A stretch of 64,000 nt of DNA. Origin: an uncultured bacterium. Lineage in GTDB: Bacteria; Vulcanimicrobiota; Xenobia; Xenobiales; Xenobiaceae. The number at the start of each line of letters is the position of its first letter. Within the stretch, counting starts at the first letter, position 1. The DNA is taken from NCBI GenBank assembly GCA_934621605.1, contig CAKTUZ010000012.1, positions 1-64,000 of the forward strand. The letters run 5' to 3'. Position numbers and translations under genes: made by a program. A model generated the notes under the pieces. That model was not told the origin of the DNA. It saw only the letters and a list, made by a program, of their open reading frames with translations, and did not search any database. Below are positions 43,949 through 52,758 of the stretch, piece after piece.

Positions 43949-44998
43949 CTATCGCAAATTACGATCTGCCATTAAAGTGTTAGCCTTGTGTATGGATTTA
44001 GAAATGGCCACTTTATTGATCGTATTGATACCATCTTCACGCTCACTTTTAATTACAAGTTCTACTTTACACATATTGTATAATAGACCAACCAAAAGCA
44101 CGGTATTTTCAATAGCTAGGCGTTCGTGCTCAGTGTAATTATTCCAATCTGTACGGCCAGTATTAACTAAGTGCTCAAGAGTACTTAAATGTTTTTTATA
44201 TATGTTCTTCACCTCTACTAAGGTACGGAGATACTCATCGCTAGTTTGGCGCAAATCAATTAAATAATCGCAAATTTTATTGATTTTTTCTTCAGCTCTA
44301 AGCATTTGTGAGTAGGCTTCGTCAGCTTTATCACACATTTGGTCGCCGCTAAAAGCAAAAATTATGCCGCCAACCAGTAATCCTACGCCTAAAGTAGCAC
44401 CTCCCAAAACGGCAGTGCCTAAGGCCATTCCGCCTCCTCCAGCTGTCAAAGAACCACCGCCTAAAAATGCTAAAATGGCATTAGTGGCCGCCGCACCGCT
44501 CAATCCGGAAATGGCCGTACCAGTAGAAGCAACACCTACGGCTGTAACCGCTGCCGTAGTGGCACCAGAAGCGGCAACAGCTCCCGCAGTACCTACTGCT
44601 GCTCCACCTAAGCCACCTAAAATAACTCCAGCTCCCACTGAAACTTTCTTTAAATCTTCCCGATTATATTTGGGCAAATCTAAATTATTTCGCTCGTAAG
44701 TAGCAAAATGAGGTCTGTTTTTGATCTGTTCAAAAAGATCGGAAAATTTTTCAAAGCTTTGAAGAATGTGCAATTCCAATTTGCCCAGTTTATCCATACG
44801 CTCATTGGTAGCTGTGCTTTCATTCTTAAAACGCCGCTCATTATTTTCGTGACGAGCTTTAGCGCTTTGCATAGTATCATTGGCTTCCTTCATTTTAGAA
44901 GCGCCATGTATGGCAGCTCCAGCTCCGACAACTCCGGCAGTAGCCGCAGCACCTCCAAGAAGCCAGGGAACAGCTGCAACAAGAAATGGCAAGGGCAT
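43949..44998 (-). CDS. Glycine-zipper membrane protein
   Basis: A 349-residue protein. A hydrophobic start (LVAAVPWLLGGAAATAGVVG) precedes a coiled-coil region, then a long Gly/Ala-rich double segment (GAGVILGGLGGAAVGTAGAV, GTAISGLSGAAATNAILAFL, GGGMALGTAVLGGATLGVGL) that can form tightly packed membrane helices, then another helical region. This layout is common in uncharacterised proteins and resembles pore- or membrane-perturbing proteins, but no activity is known to me. It has its own terminator and precedes nothing in operon on its 3' side. Confidence 0.7.
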   Translation of the reverse strand: MPLPFLVAAVPWLLGGAAATAGVVGAGAAIHGASKMKEANDTMQSAKARHENNERRFKNESTATNERMDKLGKLELHILQSFEKFSDLFEQIKNRPHFATYERNNLDLPKYNREDLKKVSVGAGVILGGLGGAAVGTAGAVAASGATTAAVTAVGVASTGTAISGLSGAAATNAILAFLGGGSLTAGGGGMALGTAVLGGATLGVGLLVGGIIFAFSGDQMCDKADEAYSQMLRAEEKINKICDYLIDLRQTSDEYLRTLVEVKNIYKKHLSTLEHLVNTGRTDWNNYTEHERLAIENTVLLVGLLYNMCKVELVIKSEREDGINTINKVAISKSIHKANTLMADRNLR

Positions 44999-45093
44999 AG
45001 AATTTACTCCTTTAAATTCGGTTACTTTAGTTTTACCATAATATTAACAAATATTAAATTCACTAAAAATGGTACTTATCTATTTATGTGGAG

Positions 45094-45354
45094 TTATGTG
45101 CAAGCCTTTTTAACTCGTTTTAACTCTCGACAGCTCTGATAGTTTATTTTCAAATATTCATCATAACTTAAAATCTCTTTGAAAAATGCCTCGTAGCATT
45201 CATCAACTCGACATAGCAGCGGCCTTTGTTCATAAATAGAACACAAATTGCCGTCTAGATATTTGCATATTCCGTCTCCGGTATGCAATTTTGCATATAA
45301 CGGTGAGCGGCTTAAATTTCGACAACATAGGCCACAGCGATCACACTTGAACAT
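45094..45354 (-). CDS. YkgJ-type CxxCxxxCC metal-binding protein
   Basis: An 86-residue protein with MFKCDRCGLCCRNL, then GDGICKYLDGNLCSIYEQRP and RVDECYEAFF. The cysteine pattern is the zinc/iron-chelating domain of the YkgJ family. The start (ATG 45354) lies 1 base after the stop of the gene at 45356-46642, with TTGGAG in that gene's end as ribosome site, so translation is coupled. Function unknown. Confidence 0.85.
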   Translation of the reverse strand: MFKCDRCGLCCRNLSRSPLYAKLHTGDGICKYLDGNLCSIYEQRPLLCRVDECYEAFFKEILSYDEYLKINYQSCRELKRVKKACT

Positions 45355-45355
45355 C

Positions 45356-46642
45356 TTAGCAAAACTCCAAGCGAGAAGATTTATCTTGCATAAAGCTATT
45401 AAAGCTTCCCTGATAAGGCAAAGGAATGCCCAAATTGTGATACTCATTTTTTAATATGCTAGTTAAATCGGCTTCACTGCTGGCACAATTTATACGTTCA
45501 AGCAATTGTTTATAAGCGCTTGTTTCTTGCTTAAACCGTTCATAATCTATCTTTTCAAGTTCGGAAAGATATTCATCTAACGCCTCATTTATTCTAATAT
45601 AAGCGTCCAACTGTTTTTGTAACGGAAGACTAATTCCTGAACGGATACAAATTTCCTTAAGGACCAATAATGAAAATTTGTACCAAGCAATTAAATTCAA
45701 ACGCAAAAAGAAAGCTAAGCAATTGCCACCAGAGCGTATGTAAGCGTCAGCTCCATCCATTAAACATAAAGTTCCCTGGCCAATAAGCAACATGATACGC
45801 AAGTCATCATGTTGTATACTAGGAATACATTCTTTTAATGGTCTTTTATGATAAAAGTAATGCTTAAGTGCCCAAATAAGCTTTATAGATAAATCGCACA
45901 GAACTACGGGAACGGCCATAGTCAGTCCCCATCTGGCATCGTATCCGGCTTGGAAAACTTTTGTAGCTAAAGTAGCTAAAGTGTTCCTATCTTGACCTAC
46001 TTGAAAAGAACCAAAATCGCAAAGTTGAAATAATTCATAAAAAGGAATAACTACACCGCTACCGCGTCCACCCTGCCCAACGGAACCAGAACTGCCGGCT
46101 ATATCAGACATAATATGTCCAAGCCAATTGACAAAGCCGCAAAATAATTTAGAGACAAAATTGCTGCCTCTAAGCTCAAAAGTATCAGTTTTTATAGTTA
46201 TAAGCTTGCCATCACTCAAAAAAGTGGAAGTTGAAGTAAACTGGTTAAGTATAGAGAAGAATAATCCCACAATATCTGGCGAATGGGCCAGCGATTTCAT
46301 GTGGTGATTTTTGGAAGACATATTTAAGGCTCCACCCACATCAGCCGTATGTCTTTGGTCGTAATTTACCGGAAATTTTTTCTCTAAAAATCCTATAGCG
46401 CTAGCTTCTTTGCCATTATCTTTCCAACCGCACATTTTGGCAAAGCCCATAACCGCTTTGTCAACTTGGCTATCGGTCCAAGTTTGGAGTTTGCTATCAC
46501 CGGGCGCTCCCACTAAAAATACATCTATTAGGCCCGCTACAGCACCACAGCCAACAGCAACTAAATAATCATATCTATCACATTTATCTTGATAGAAGAA
46601 AGGTTTAACTGATGTTTTGTTAATTAAATCGCCGATATCCAC
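45356..46642 (-). CDS. Membrane protein with DUF457/YdjM-like His-Asp motifs
   Basis: A 428-residue protein. A hydrophobic segment near residue 30 (LVAVGCGAVAGLIDVFLVGA) starts with the membrane anchor. Residues about 112-130 read HHMKSLAHSPDIVGLFFSIL and residues about 170-185 NWLGHIMSDIAGSSG. The H...HS and GH..xD pair recalls the YdjM/DUF457 membrane-bound metal-dependent hydrolases, where these residues bind metal; this is my inference. More membrane helices follow (WGLTMAVPVVLCDLSIKLIW). The YkgJ-like gene follows directly. Confidence 0.6.
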   Translation of the reverse strand: MDIGDLINKTSVKPFFYQDKCDRYDYLVAVGCGAVAGLIDVFLVGAPGDSKLQTWTDSQVDKAVMGFAKMCGWKDNGKEASAIGFLEKKFPVNYDQRHTADVGGALNMSSKNHHMKSLAHSPDIVGLFFSILNQFTSTSTFLSDGKLITIKTDTFELRGSNFVSKLFCGFVNWLGHIMSDIAGSSGSVGQGGRGSGVVIPFYELFQLCDFGSFQVGQDRNTLATLATKVFQAGYDARWGLTMAVPVVLCDLSIKLIWALKHYFYHKRPLKECIPSIQHDDLRIMLLIGQGTLCLMDGADAYIRSGGNCLAFFLRLNLIAWYKFSLLVLKEICIRSGISLPLQKQLDAYIRINEALDEYLSELEKIDYERFKQETSAYKQLLERINCASSEADLTSILKNEYHNLGIPLPYQGSFNSFMQDKSSRLEFC

Positions 46643-46696
46643 TGTTAATTTCCAAAAACTAAATATATAATCCTATAATAAAGGGAATATGATATG

Positions 46697-47725
46697 TTAG
46701 TCGTGTTTTTCTTTCGTGCTGGCGACAAGACGGTCAAAATCACTTTGATACAAACGATCTTGAATGACACGATACTGCTCAAATTCACTTTCCGCAAAAG
46801 CTTTTGCGATTGCGGCTGTGACTTCACCCTTGTTTTGTAAGACTTCTGCATCGTTGAATTGCAGGAACGAATCCAGTTTGGAAGCCCAATCTGCCATCGT
46901 CATGGGAATATGCCGCCGTGCCTGTCTTGTAGCGTAGTCCAAATACATTGTAACGATCTCGTTAAGCTCCTGCATTTCACCTTTGGATAAGTAATTCTTT
47001 GCAATCGACACATCTGCTTTTACGATTTTTCCATTAGGAGCATTGCGCCATGAGGTTAATCCCATATGTTCTTTTGCGTGGTCTGCTCTTGCTACAATGA
47101 CCTCCGCTGCGGTATTTCCATGGACGGCATAATGCATCTTATTTTGCACTGTAGCAAAGAAATCTTTCGTAATTTGGCTATCAAAGGAATAATCGATGGC
47201 AGTAGCATAGATGTCTGTAATCTTTTGATAGAAACGACGCTCACTGGCTCGAATCTCTTGTATCTCAGAAATTAAGTGATTAAAATAATCTTCATCGAAA
47301 ATTTGACCGTTAATTAATCTGCTCTTATCTAAAACATACCCTTGCTTCGCAAAGGTATCCAGCACTTTTGTTGCCCACTGCCTGAATTGTGTTGCCCTGC
47401 CAGAGTTGACACGGTAACCAACGGCAATTATGGCAGATAGCGAATAAAACTTATATTGATATGTTTTTCCGTTATCCGCAACTTGTGCAAAATTTGCACA
47501 AGTTGATTCCTCGGACAATTCGCCGCTTTCATAGATGTTTTTCAAATGTCTTGTGACAACACTTCTATCTATATCGAAAAGCTGTCCAATTACTTTTTGT
47601 GTCAGCCACACATCGTGATTCTGAACACGAACTTCAATACCATCCTCGTGGGCATCCTTTGTAAATATAAGAAAATCCACCGTACTGTTTCGGATCTGCA
47701 ATTTTGTATTCTTATTTTCAGCCAT
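46697..47725 (-). CDS. rhuM: RhuM-family protein
   Basis: A 342-residue protein of the RhuM family: EVRVQNHDVWLTQKVIGQLF, the VVTRHLKNIYESGEL segment, YKFYSLSAIIAVGYRVNSGR and FRQWATKVLDTFAKQGYVLD are all characteristic. The C-terminal half contains the Fic-like ...AVHGNTAAEVIVARADHAKE, then MGLTSW. RhuM genes often lie within type I restriction loci or other mobile DNA; the molecular role is unknown. Its ATG overlaps the stop of a cytosine methyltransferase scrap, and its codon choice looks different from the neighbouring YbjN-like gene, supporting import. Confidence 0.88.
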   Translation of the reverse strand: MAENKNTKLQIRNSTVDFLIFTKDAHEDGIEVRVQNHDVWLTQKVIGQLFDIDRSVVTRHLKNIYESGELSEESTCANFAQVADNGKTYQYKFYSLSAIIAVGYRVNSGRATQFRQWATKVLDTFAKQGYVLDKSRLINGQIFDEDYFNHLISEIQEIRASERRFYQKITDIYATAIDYSFDSQITKDFFATVQNKMHYAVHGNTAAEVIVARADHAKEHMGLTSWRNAPNGKIVKADVSIAKNYLSKGEMQELNEIVTMYLDYATRQARRHIPMTMADWASKLDSFLQFNDAEVLQNKGEVTAAIAKAFAESEFEQYRVIQDRLYQSDFDRLVASTKEKHD

Positions 47726-47877
47726 TATGTATCACTATCCAAGCATTCCTTATCGGAGCTGTTTTTTCTCGCTCTGCGATAGAAAAAAACACCTTTAATG
47801 TCTTTTCTTATACCAACAATAGCAACACGAGGCCGCAATTGAGGAACGTCATAATCTGAAGCATCACACACACTGAG
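47725..47877 (-). pseudogene. Cytosine-5 DNA methyltransferase scrap
   Basis: The frame reads VCDASDYDVPQLRPRVAIVG, then IRKDIKGVFFY and RRARKNSSDKECLDSDT, stopping in a TAATG overlap with rhuM. DYxVPQxRxRVxxVG is motif VIII of C5 methyltransferases. Nothing of the upstream motifs is present: the fragment begins exactly where the YbjN-like gene ends. It marks the edge of an inserted restriction locus. Confidence 0.8.
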
Positions 47878-48378
47878 CTATTCTTCGCTAATTTCAAAGC
47901 CTTCATCATCCAATTCGCAAACAGCTACAGCTTCTTCTGGAGTAAGCTCGCCACTCATAACAGCTGCTATACCGCCAGCGTACTTGTAGAACATAGCTAA
48001 AGGCATGTTGAAGCTATTATCAATCATATCATAAGAGGGCACTTGATCCTCTTCTAAAGGTACGAAAGACTTATAGCGTACTTCTCCAGTTGTGTAATCA
48101 AGTTCAAAATTGCCAAGCTTTAAACCAAAGTTGGCTCTGGTAATAAATTCGGCCATAGCAGCTAAACATTTATCGGCTGGATCGGGATAACTGGCGTAGA
48201 TATAAAACGAATCACTATCAGCTATCAAATTGTAAAACAGAGTTGGAGCGAATTTAATTGGCGTTTCTAAGTTAAAATAAAAAATGTTACCGCCTTCGTC
48301 ACTGTCTTCCAGATTGTATTTCAGTTCTTCTTCATCGAGATAGTTTTTTAAAGCCGCTTCTATTTTTTCTAAACTCAT
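47878..48378 (-). CDS. YbjN-like protein
   Basis: A 166-residue acidic cytoplasmic protein with the YbjN (DUF1790) look: two-strand pairs FYFNLETPIKFAPTLFYNLI, FYIYASYP and FELDYTTGEVRYKSFVPLEE, and a C-terminal helix with EEAVAVCELDDEGF. YbjN proteins resemble type III secretion chaperones and are linked to stress or motility control, but the role here is unknown. The stop abuts the methyltransferase scrap. Confidence 0.7.
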   Translation of the reverse strand: MSLEKIEAALKNYLDEEELKYNLEDSDEGGNIFYFNLETPIKFAPTLFYNLIADSDSFYIYASYPDPADKCLAAMAEFITRANFGLKLGNFELDYTTGEVRYKSFVPLEEDQVPSYDMIDNSFNMPLAMFYKYAGGIAAVMSGELTPEEAVAVCELDDEGFEISEE

Positions 48379-48530
48379 CTTTTTCTCTATCTTTCCTAAT
48401 ATGCTTTACAACTAAAAATAACAAACGCTGCCACCAGCTTGACTTGTTGATAATATAACATACCTACCAAGCTGACGACAGCGTCATCTAATCACGAAAG
48501 TTACGCCATTACGCCAAGAAGCGTCCGAAC

Positions 48531-50333
48531 CTACTCGTCATCTTTCTTCAGTACAGCTAAGAAGGCTTCTTGCGGAATATCTACATTACCTATGCGTTTC
48601 ATGCGCTTCTTACCTTCTTTTTGTTTTTCCAGCAATTTACGCTTACGCGAAATGTCACCACCGTAGCACTTAGCCAAAACGTTTTTGCGCATAGCTTTGA
48701 CAGTTTCGCGAGCTAAGATCTTACCGCCTAAACAAGCTTGAATTGGAACTTCAAACATTTGGCGAGGAATAACCTCTTTGAGACGTTCGGCTAAATCGCG
48801 GCCGGCAGCATAAGCTCGTTCGCGGTGCACAATGATAGAGAGAGCATCCACTTTTTGACCATTAACTAAAATATCTAAACGCACCAAATCAGACTGGCGC
48901 GAACCACATAACTCGTAGTCAAAGGAAGCGTAGCCCCTAGTTCTGGATTTAAGCTGATCGAAGAAGTCAGTAATAATTTCTGACAAAGGCAATTCGTAGT
49001 GAATCATAGCCCTTCCTGGAGAGGGATATTCCATATCCATAAAGATACCGCGACGTCCTTGGCAGAGTTCCATAATCGGGCCAACATAATCTTCAGGCAC
49101 AATAATTGTAGCTAAGACAATAGGCTCATCAATAACCATTTGCTGCTCGCCAGCCGGAAAATCGGATGGGTTTTGAATCAGTTTAATAGAGCCGTCTTTG
49201 TTGCGAATAGTGTAGATAACGCTGGGAGCTGTAGCGATAAGATCCAGATTAAACTCGCGTTCTAAGCGCTCTTGCACAATTTCCATATGTAACAAGCCCA
49301 AGAAACCGCAGCGATAACCAAAACCTAAAGCAACTGATGTTTCAGGTTCCCATACCAGAGCAGCATCGTTAAGTTTAAGCTTGGAAAGAGCGTCTCGTAA
49401 ATTGTTATAATCCAAAGGATCAATAGGATAAAGACCGCTATAAACCATAGGAACAGCCGGACGATAACCAGGCAGAGCTTCAGCAGCGCCGTCTTTGGCA
49501 AGAGTTAAAGTATCGCCTACTCTGGTTTCTTCAATATTGCGGATCTGAGCCACTAAATAACCTACATCGCCAGCTTTAAGCACCTCAGCAGGACGAGGAC
49601 CGGGCGTAAAAATACCAACTTCATCAACTTGATACTCTTTGCTTGTACTCATCATGCGCACTATATCACCTTTGCGCACCTGACCATCAACTACTCTAAA
49701 GAAAGGTACAACACCGCGATATTTATCATAGCGAGAGTCAAAAATCAAAGCTCTTAAAGGTTTATTCAGATCGCCTTTAGGAGGCGGTATATGTCCTACG
49801 ATAGCTTCCATAAGCTCATCAATGCCGATATTTTGTTTCGCTGAAACTAAGCATGCGTCTGAAGCTGGCAAAGCTAAAACTTCTTCAATTTCATGGATTA
49901 CACGATCGGGATCAGCTGAAGGCAAATCGATCTTATTGATGACCGGTACAACTTCAAGTCCTTGATCTAAAGCCATTTGATAATTAGCCAGAGTCTGGGC
50001 TTCTACTCCTTGAGAAGCATCTACAACTAATAAAGCGCCTTCACAAGCTGCCAAAGAACGGGAAACCTCGTAGGTAAAATCGACGTGTCCTGGAGTATCA
50101 AGCAAATTGAGCTGATAAAGCTCGCCATTTTTGGCAGTATAATACAAAGTTACCGGGTGTGACTTAATAGTAATGCCGCGTTCACGCTCTAAGTCCATGG
50201 AATCTAATACTTGATCCATCATATCGCGTTTATCTATGGCATTAGTACGCTCTAAAATACGATCAGCCAAAGTAGACTTACCGTGGTCGATATGGGCAAT
50301 TATACAAAAATTTCTAACGTGACTCTGATCCAT
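48531..50333 (-). CDS. lepA: Elongation factor 4 (LepA)
   Basis: Ribosome-associated GTPase. G1 is IAHIDHGKSTL, G2 region RERGITI, G3 DTPGHVDF, G4 INKIDLP and G5 SAK. The LepA-specific C-terminal domain ends in AKCYGGDISRKRKLLEKQKE and KRMKRIGNVDIPQEAF. At 600 residues the length is standard. It is a core gene and places this section in the chromosome. Confidence 0.97.
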   Translation of the reverse strand: MDQSHVRNFCIIAHIDHGKSTLADRILERTNAIDKRDMMDQVLDSMDLERERGITIKSHPVTLYYTAKNGELYQLNLLDTPGHVDFTYEVSRSLAACEGALLVVDASQGVEAQTLANYQMALDQGLEVVPVINKIDLPSADPDRVIHEIEEVLALPASDACLVSAKQNIGIDELMEAIVGHIPPPKGDLNKPLRALIFDSRYDKYRGVVPFFRVVDGQVRKGDIVRMMSTSKEYQVDEVGIFTPGPRPAEVLKAGDVGYLVAQIRNIEETRVGDTLTLAKDGAAEALPGYRPAVPMVYSGLYPIDPLDYNNLRDALSKLKLNDAALVWEPETSVALGFGYRCGFLGLLHMEIVQERLEREFNLDLIATAPSVIYTIRNKDGSIKLIQNPSDFPAGEQQMVIDEPIVLATIIVPEDYVGPIMELCQGRRGIFMDMEYPSPGRAMIHYELPLSEIITDFFDQLKSRTRGYASFDYELCGSRQSDLVRLDILVNGQKVDALSIIVHRERAYAAGRDLAERLKEVIPRQMFEVPIQACLGGKILARETVKAMRKNVLAKCYGGDISRKRKLLEKQKEGKKRMKRIGNVDIPQEAFLAVLKKDDE

Positions 50334-50452
50334 ATAAATTTCTTTTGCTCTATTTTATATTTTTCCTTAAGCTACCCTATATTACAAGTGGAAGCAGCAT
50401 TAAACTTTACCTTAACCTAAGTTAATTTGCAAGTTTCACCTGTTTCTGAAAT

Positions 50453-50495
50453 AAAAAAGCAGCAGATATGTGTACCTAAGATACACCACCTGCTA
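50453..50495 (-). terminator. Terminator, probably of the HU gene unit
   Basis: On the minus strand AGCAG-GTGGTGTA and TACACATAT-CTGCT form a stem, followed by TTTTTT. It stands about 160 bases after the HU stop and 120 before lepA. Confidence 0.75.
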
Positions 50496-50498
50496 CTC

Positions 50499-50625
50499 TT
50501 ATACGTGTTCTTATCTCATTGACAGGCTCCCCATGACTAAAACCAGAGGAGTCTAGGACAGTAAAAAGACTCTATACTTACATCTACCGGTATTTGAAGT
50601 GGTAGCTTCCTACTTAAACTTCAAC
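50499..50625 (-). mobile_element. Possible fossil right end of an IS200/IS605 element
   Basis: On the minus strand there is a CTACC/GGTAG stem (GAAGCTACCACTTC to CCGGTAGATG), then the stem GACTCCTCTGG-TTTTAGT-CATGGGGAGCC followed by TGTCAA. The CTCC...TTTAG...GGGAG...GTCAA pattern resembles the right ends and RNA scaffolds of IS605/TnpB elements. No tnpB is present. Assignment rests only on this pattern. Confidence 0.35.
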
Positions 50626-50657
50626 CGCGTTAAATTAAAGCCAAGCCTTGCAAAACT

Positions 50658-50981
50658 TTACTTAACAGCCTCTTTGAGTTCTTTACCAGGACGGAAGACA
50701 GGAACTCTTCTGGCGGGGATGAGAATCTTTTCACTCTCTTCACCAGCAGCCCCGGGACGACGGCCGGTACGAGCCTTACGATCGCGAATTTCGAAAGCGC
50801 CAAAAGGTATCAAACGCACATTTTCACCGTTTTTAAGGCGATTTACGATAACTTTCAAAAGCGTCTGAAGAAGTTCAGCAGCTTCTTTTTTATTTAATTT
50901 GGCTTCAGCAGCGAAATCTGCCACGATTTCACTTTTGCCTACCTTATTTCTCTTTTCATCATGGACTGTACTCTTATCCAT
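50658..50981 (-). CDS. HU/IHF-family DNA-binding protein
   Basis: A 107-residue histone-like protein: KSEIVADFAAEAKLNKKEAA, the VRLIPFGAFEIRDRKARTGR core, then RRVPVFRPGKELKEAV. The DNA-arm carries ARTGRRPGAAGEESEKILIPA, with an insertion-free normal fold. It has a charged 12-residue N-terminal extension (MDKSTVHDEKRN) not usual for HU. The start is ATG 50981 with TTTGGAGGG before it. It bends and compacts DNA. Confidence 0.93.
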   Translation of the reverse strand: MDKSTVHDEKRNKVGKSEIVADFAAEAKLNKKEAAELLQTLLKVIVNRLKNGENVRLIPFGAFEIRDRKARTGRRPGAAGEESEKILIPARRVPVFRPGKELKEAVK

Positions 50982-50999
50982 AATATCCCTCCAAAGCAT

Positions 51000-51672
51000 T
51001 TTACCTTTCCGGAACTCATCTCAAACCGTGCCCAAAGATTAAAAGGCACCGAATGGGCTACAAACTCGCGAAAAGACGGGTCAGCGCCAATTATAATCAC
51101 AACTCTTAAACTTCGACTCGCTGACTAGAGTAACTCTTTAAAAGCCAACCCTCACGCCAAATCTAATAAACAAAGTTCCTGACGCCTACTTTGCCCCATC
51201 AGGTTCAATCTACATTGAGGCGCACAGAAAAAGTATAACGATTTTATTCTCCAACAACTTGCTCCAAGCTAGCTGCTGAAGAGCACCGCCTAACACAAAG
51301 CTGCCTTAAGCTGTACTGATTGCAAAAACTCAATATAGAAAATCCCCTCATGCAGTCTCTGTATGTTCACATAGAAAAAGCTAAAAATCAACGACTGAAT
51401 ACACGAATTTTAAAATTTTTTTACAAAAAAAAACTACAAAAATAATATTTTTATCACTTATGCATATTTAGAATATATAATTGTGCATATTTTATACAAA
51501 TTTATATACTTTTTAGAGTAACATTTCGGTATATTACACAAATGGTACAAGTTATAATCTTATTGTTTATAATCATTGATATTTAAAGTAAATACAAATG
51601 ATAATTATTATCTAAAAATTTGTTAACTTATACAGAGGATTGAGAGAAAAATAGCAGAAAAAGCGCCACATT
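51000..51672. other. Long divergent intergenic region
   Basis: Between the HU gene (minus) and hpnH (plus). The half next to HU is GC-richer and can form several stems on the minus strand (GCCCATTCGGTGCC...GGGCAC near 51030-51062; CCTGA...TCAGG near 51178-51202), so HU may have a structured leader. The half next to hpnH (51400-51640) is very AT-rich. No reading frame or known RNA family was identified. Confidence 0.45.
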
Positions 51673-52674
51673 ATGCGGTTTCCATTTGATTTTACTTTTA
51701 CTCAGGCTATTTATCAAGCCAAAATGAAACGTCATGGTCGGCGTTATCCTACCGTGTGTATGCTGGAGCCCCTTTATACTTGCAATTTAGCTTGTCGAGG
51801 CTGTACTCCTGAGCGTCACATGGGTAAATTAGCCGATCGCTTAAGCGTTGCCCAGTGTTTACAAGCTGTAAAAGAAGCCAATGTTCCTATTGTTTCTGTC
51901 TGTGGTGGTGAGCCTATGCTCTACCCTGAACTCCCCGAACTTTTGAGCCAACTTATAGCTTGCGGCAAATATATTATTCTTTGTACCAACGCGCAGTTAT
52001 TAGATACGAAGTTTTTCGGTATTGTGCCTCCGGATCGTCACATGTTCGTAAATGTTCACTTAGATGGCATGGAAAAAACTCATGATTATGTAACTAATCG
52101 TCCGGGTACTTGGCTGCGTTCTATAGCTATGATCCGTGAGAGTAAGCAGCGCGGTTATCTGACTATCGTTAATTGCACCGTTTATAAAGAAACTGATGTG
52201 GAAGAGCTTGAGGAACTTTGCAAGCTTTTGACCGAGATTGGCATTGACGGTATTTTGGTAACTCCGGGATATCAGTTTGAAAATGTCCACGAAAATGTCT
52301 TCCTGACAGCTAAAGATACTTCCGAAAAGTTTAAGCGCATTAAAGAGTTTGCTCACAAGTATAAGATCACTTCCACTCCAGCTTTCTTAGAGTTCTGTGC
52401 CGGCGAACGCAAACTTACTTGTGCTCCTTATTCTACAGTTAATTACACTCCCCACGGTTGGAAAGCTCCTTGCTACTTGGTAGACAGTCAGGAGTTTTAT
52501 CCAGATTTCAAAACTTTCTGGAATAGTGTAGATTGGGACTATTGGGAAAAGCATGAAGACGCCCGTTGTGCCAACTGCCGTATGCACTCCGGCTTTGAAC
52601 AGACAGCTGTGGAACAGGCTTTCAATTCTCCTATAGATATTCTTAAATTGGCTGCCTGGCAATTTTCCGGTTAG
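51673..52674 (+). CDS. hpnH: Adenosyl-hopene synthase-like radical SAM protein HpnH
   Basis: A 333-residue radical SAM enzyme. The cluster motif is YTCNLACRGCTPERHMG, then VSVCGGEPMLYPELPEL and VNVHLDGMEKTHDYVTNRPG; the C-terminal part has the KLTCAPYSTVNYTPHGWKAP pattern and CANCRMHSGFE. HpnH proteins attach the 5'-deoxyadenosyl moiety to diploptene, the first step of hopanoid side-chain synthesis. A methyltransferase gene follows, and hpnI, hpnG and hpnA lie on the opposite strand, which supports the call. Confidence 0.9.
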   Translation: MRFPFDFTFTQAIYQAKMKRHGRRYPTVCMLEPLYTCNLACRGCTPERHMGKLADRLSVAQCLQAVKEANVPIVSVCGGEPMLYPELPELLSQLIACGKYIILCTNAQLLDTKFFGIVPPDRHMFVNVHLDGMEKTHDYVTNRPGTWLRSIAMIRESKQRGYLTIVNCTVYKETDVEELEELCKLLTEIGIDGILVTPGYQFENVHENVFLTAKDTSEKFKRIKEFAHKYKITSTPAFLEFCAGERKLTCAPYSTVNYTPHGWKAPCYLVDSQEFYPDFKTFWNSVDWDYWEKHEDARCANCRMHSGFEQTAVEQAFNSPIDILKLAAWQFSG

Positions 52675-52758
52675 CGGCCGTATTATTTGTGCTTAGACTG
52701 TAATTAATAAAAAATGTAGGTAGGCTTCGGTCATTTTCGGCAAACAGAGGGTTAAAAA

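Noticed and set aside
44364..44699. Pro/Ala-rich plus-strand frame opposite the glycine-zipper gene
   Set aside because: It is the antisense image of Gly/Ala codons in the minus-strand gene; no ribosome site.
51160..51235. TPP-riboswitch-like string GAACCTGAT...GGCGTCAGGAA on the minus strand
   Set aside because: The 3' half is vaguely like the thiamin aptamer, but the CTGAGA element and the 5' half are missing, and the downstream gene is HU.
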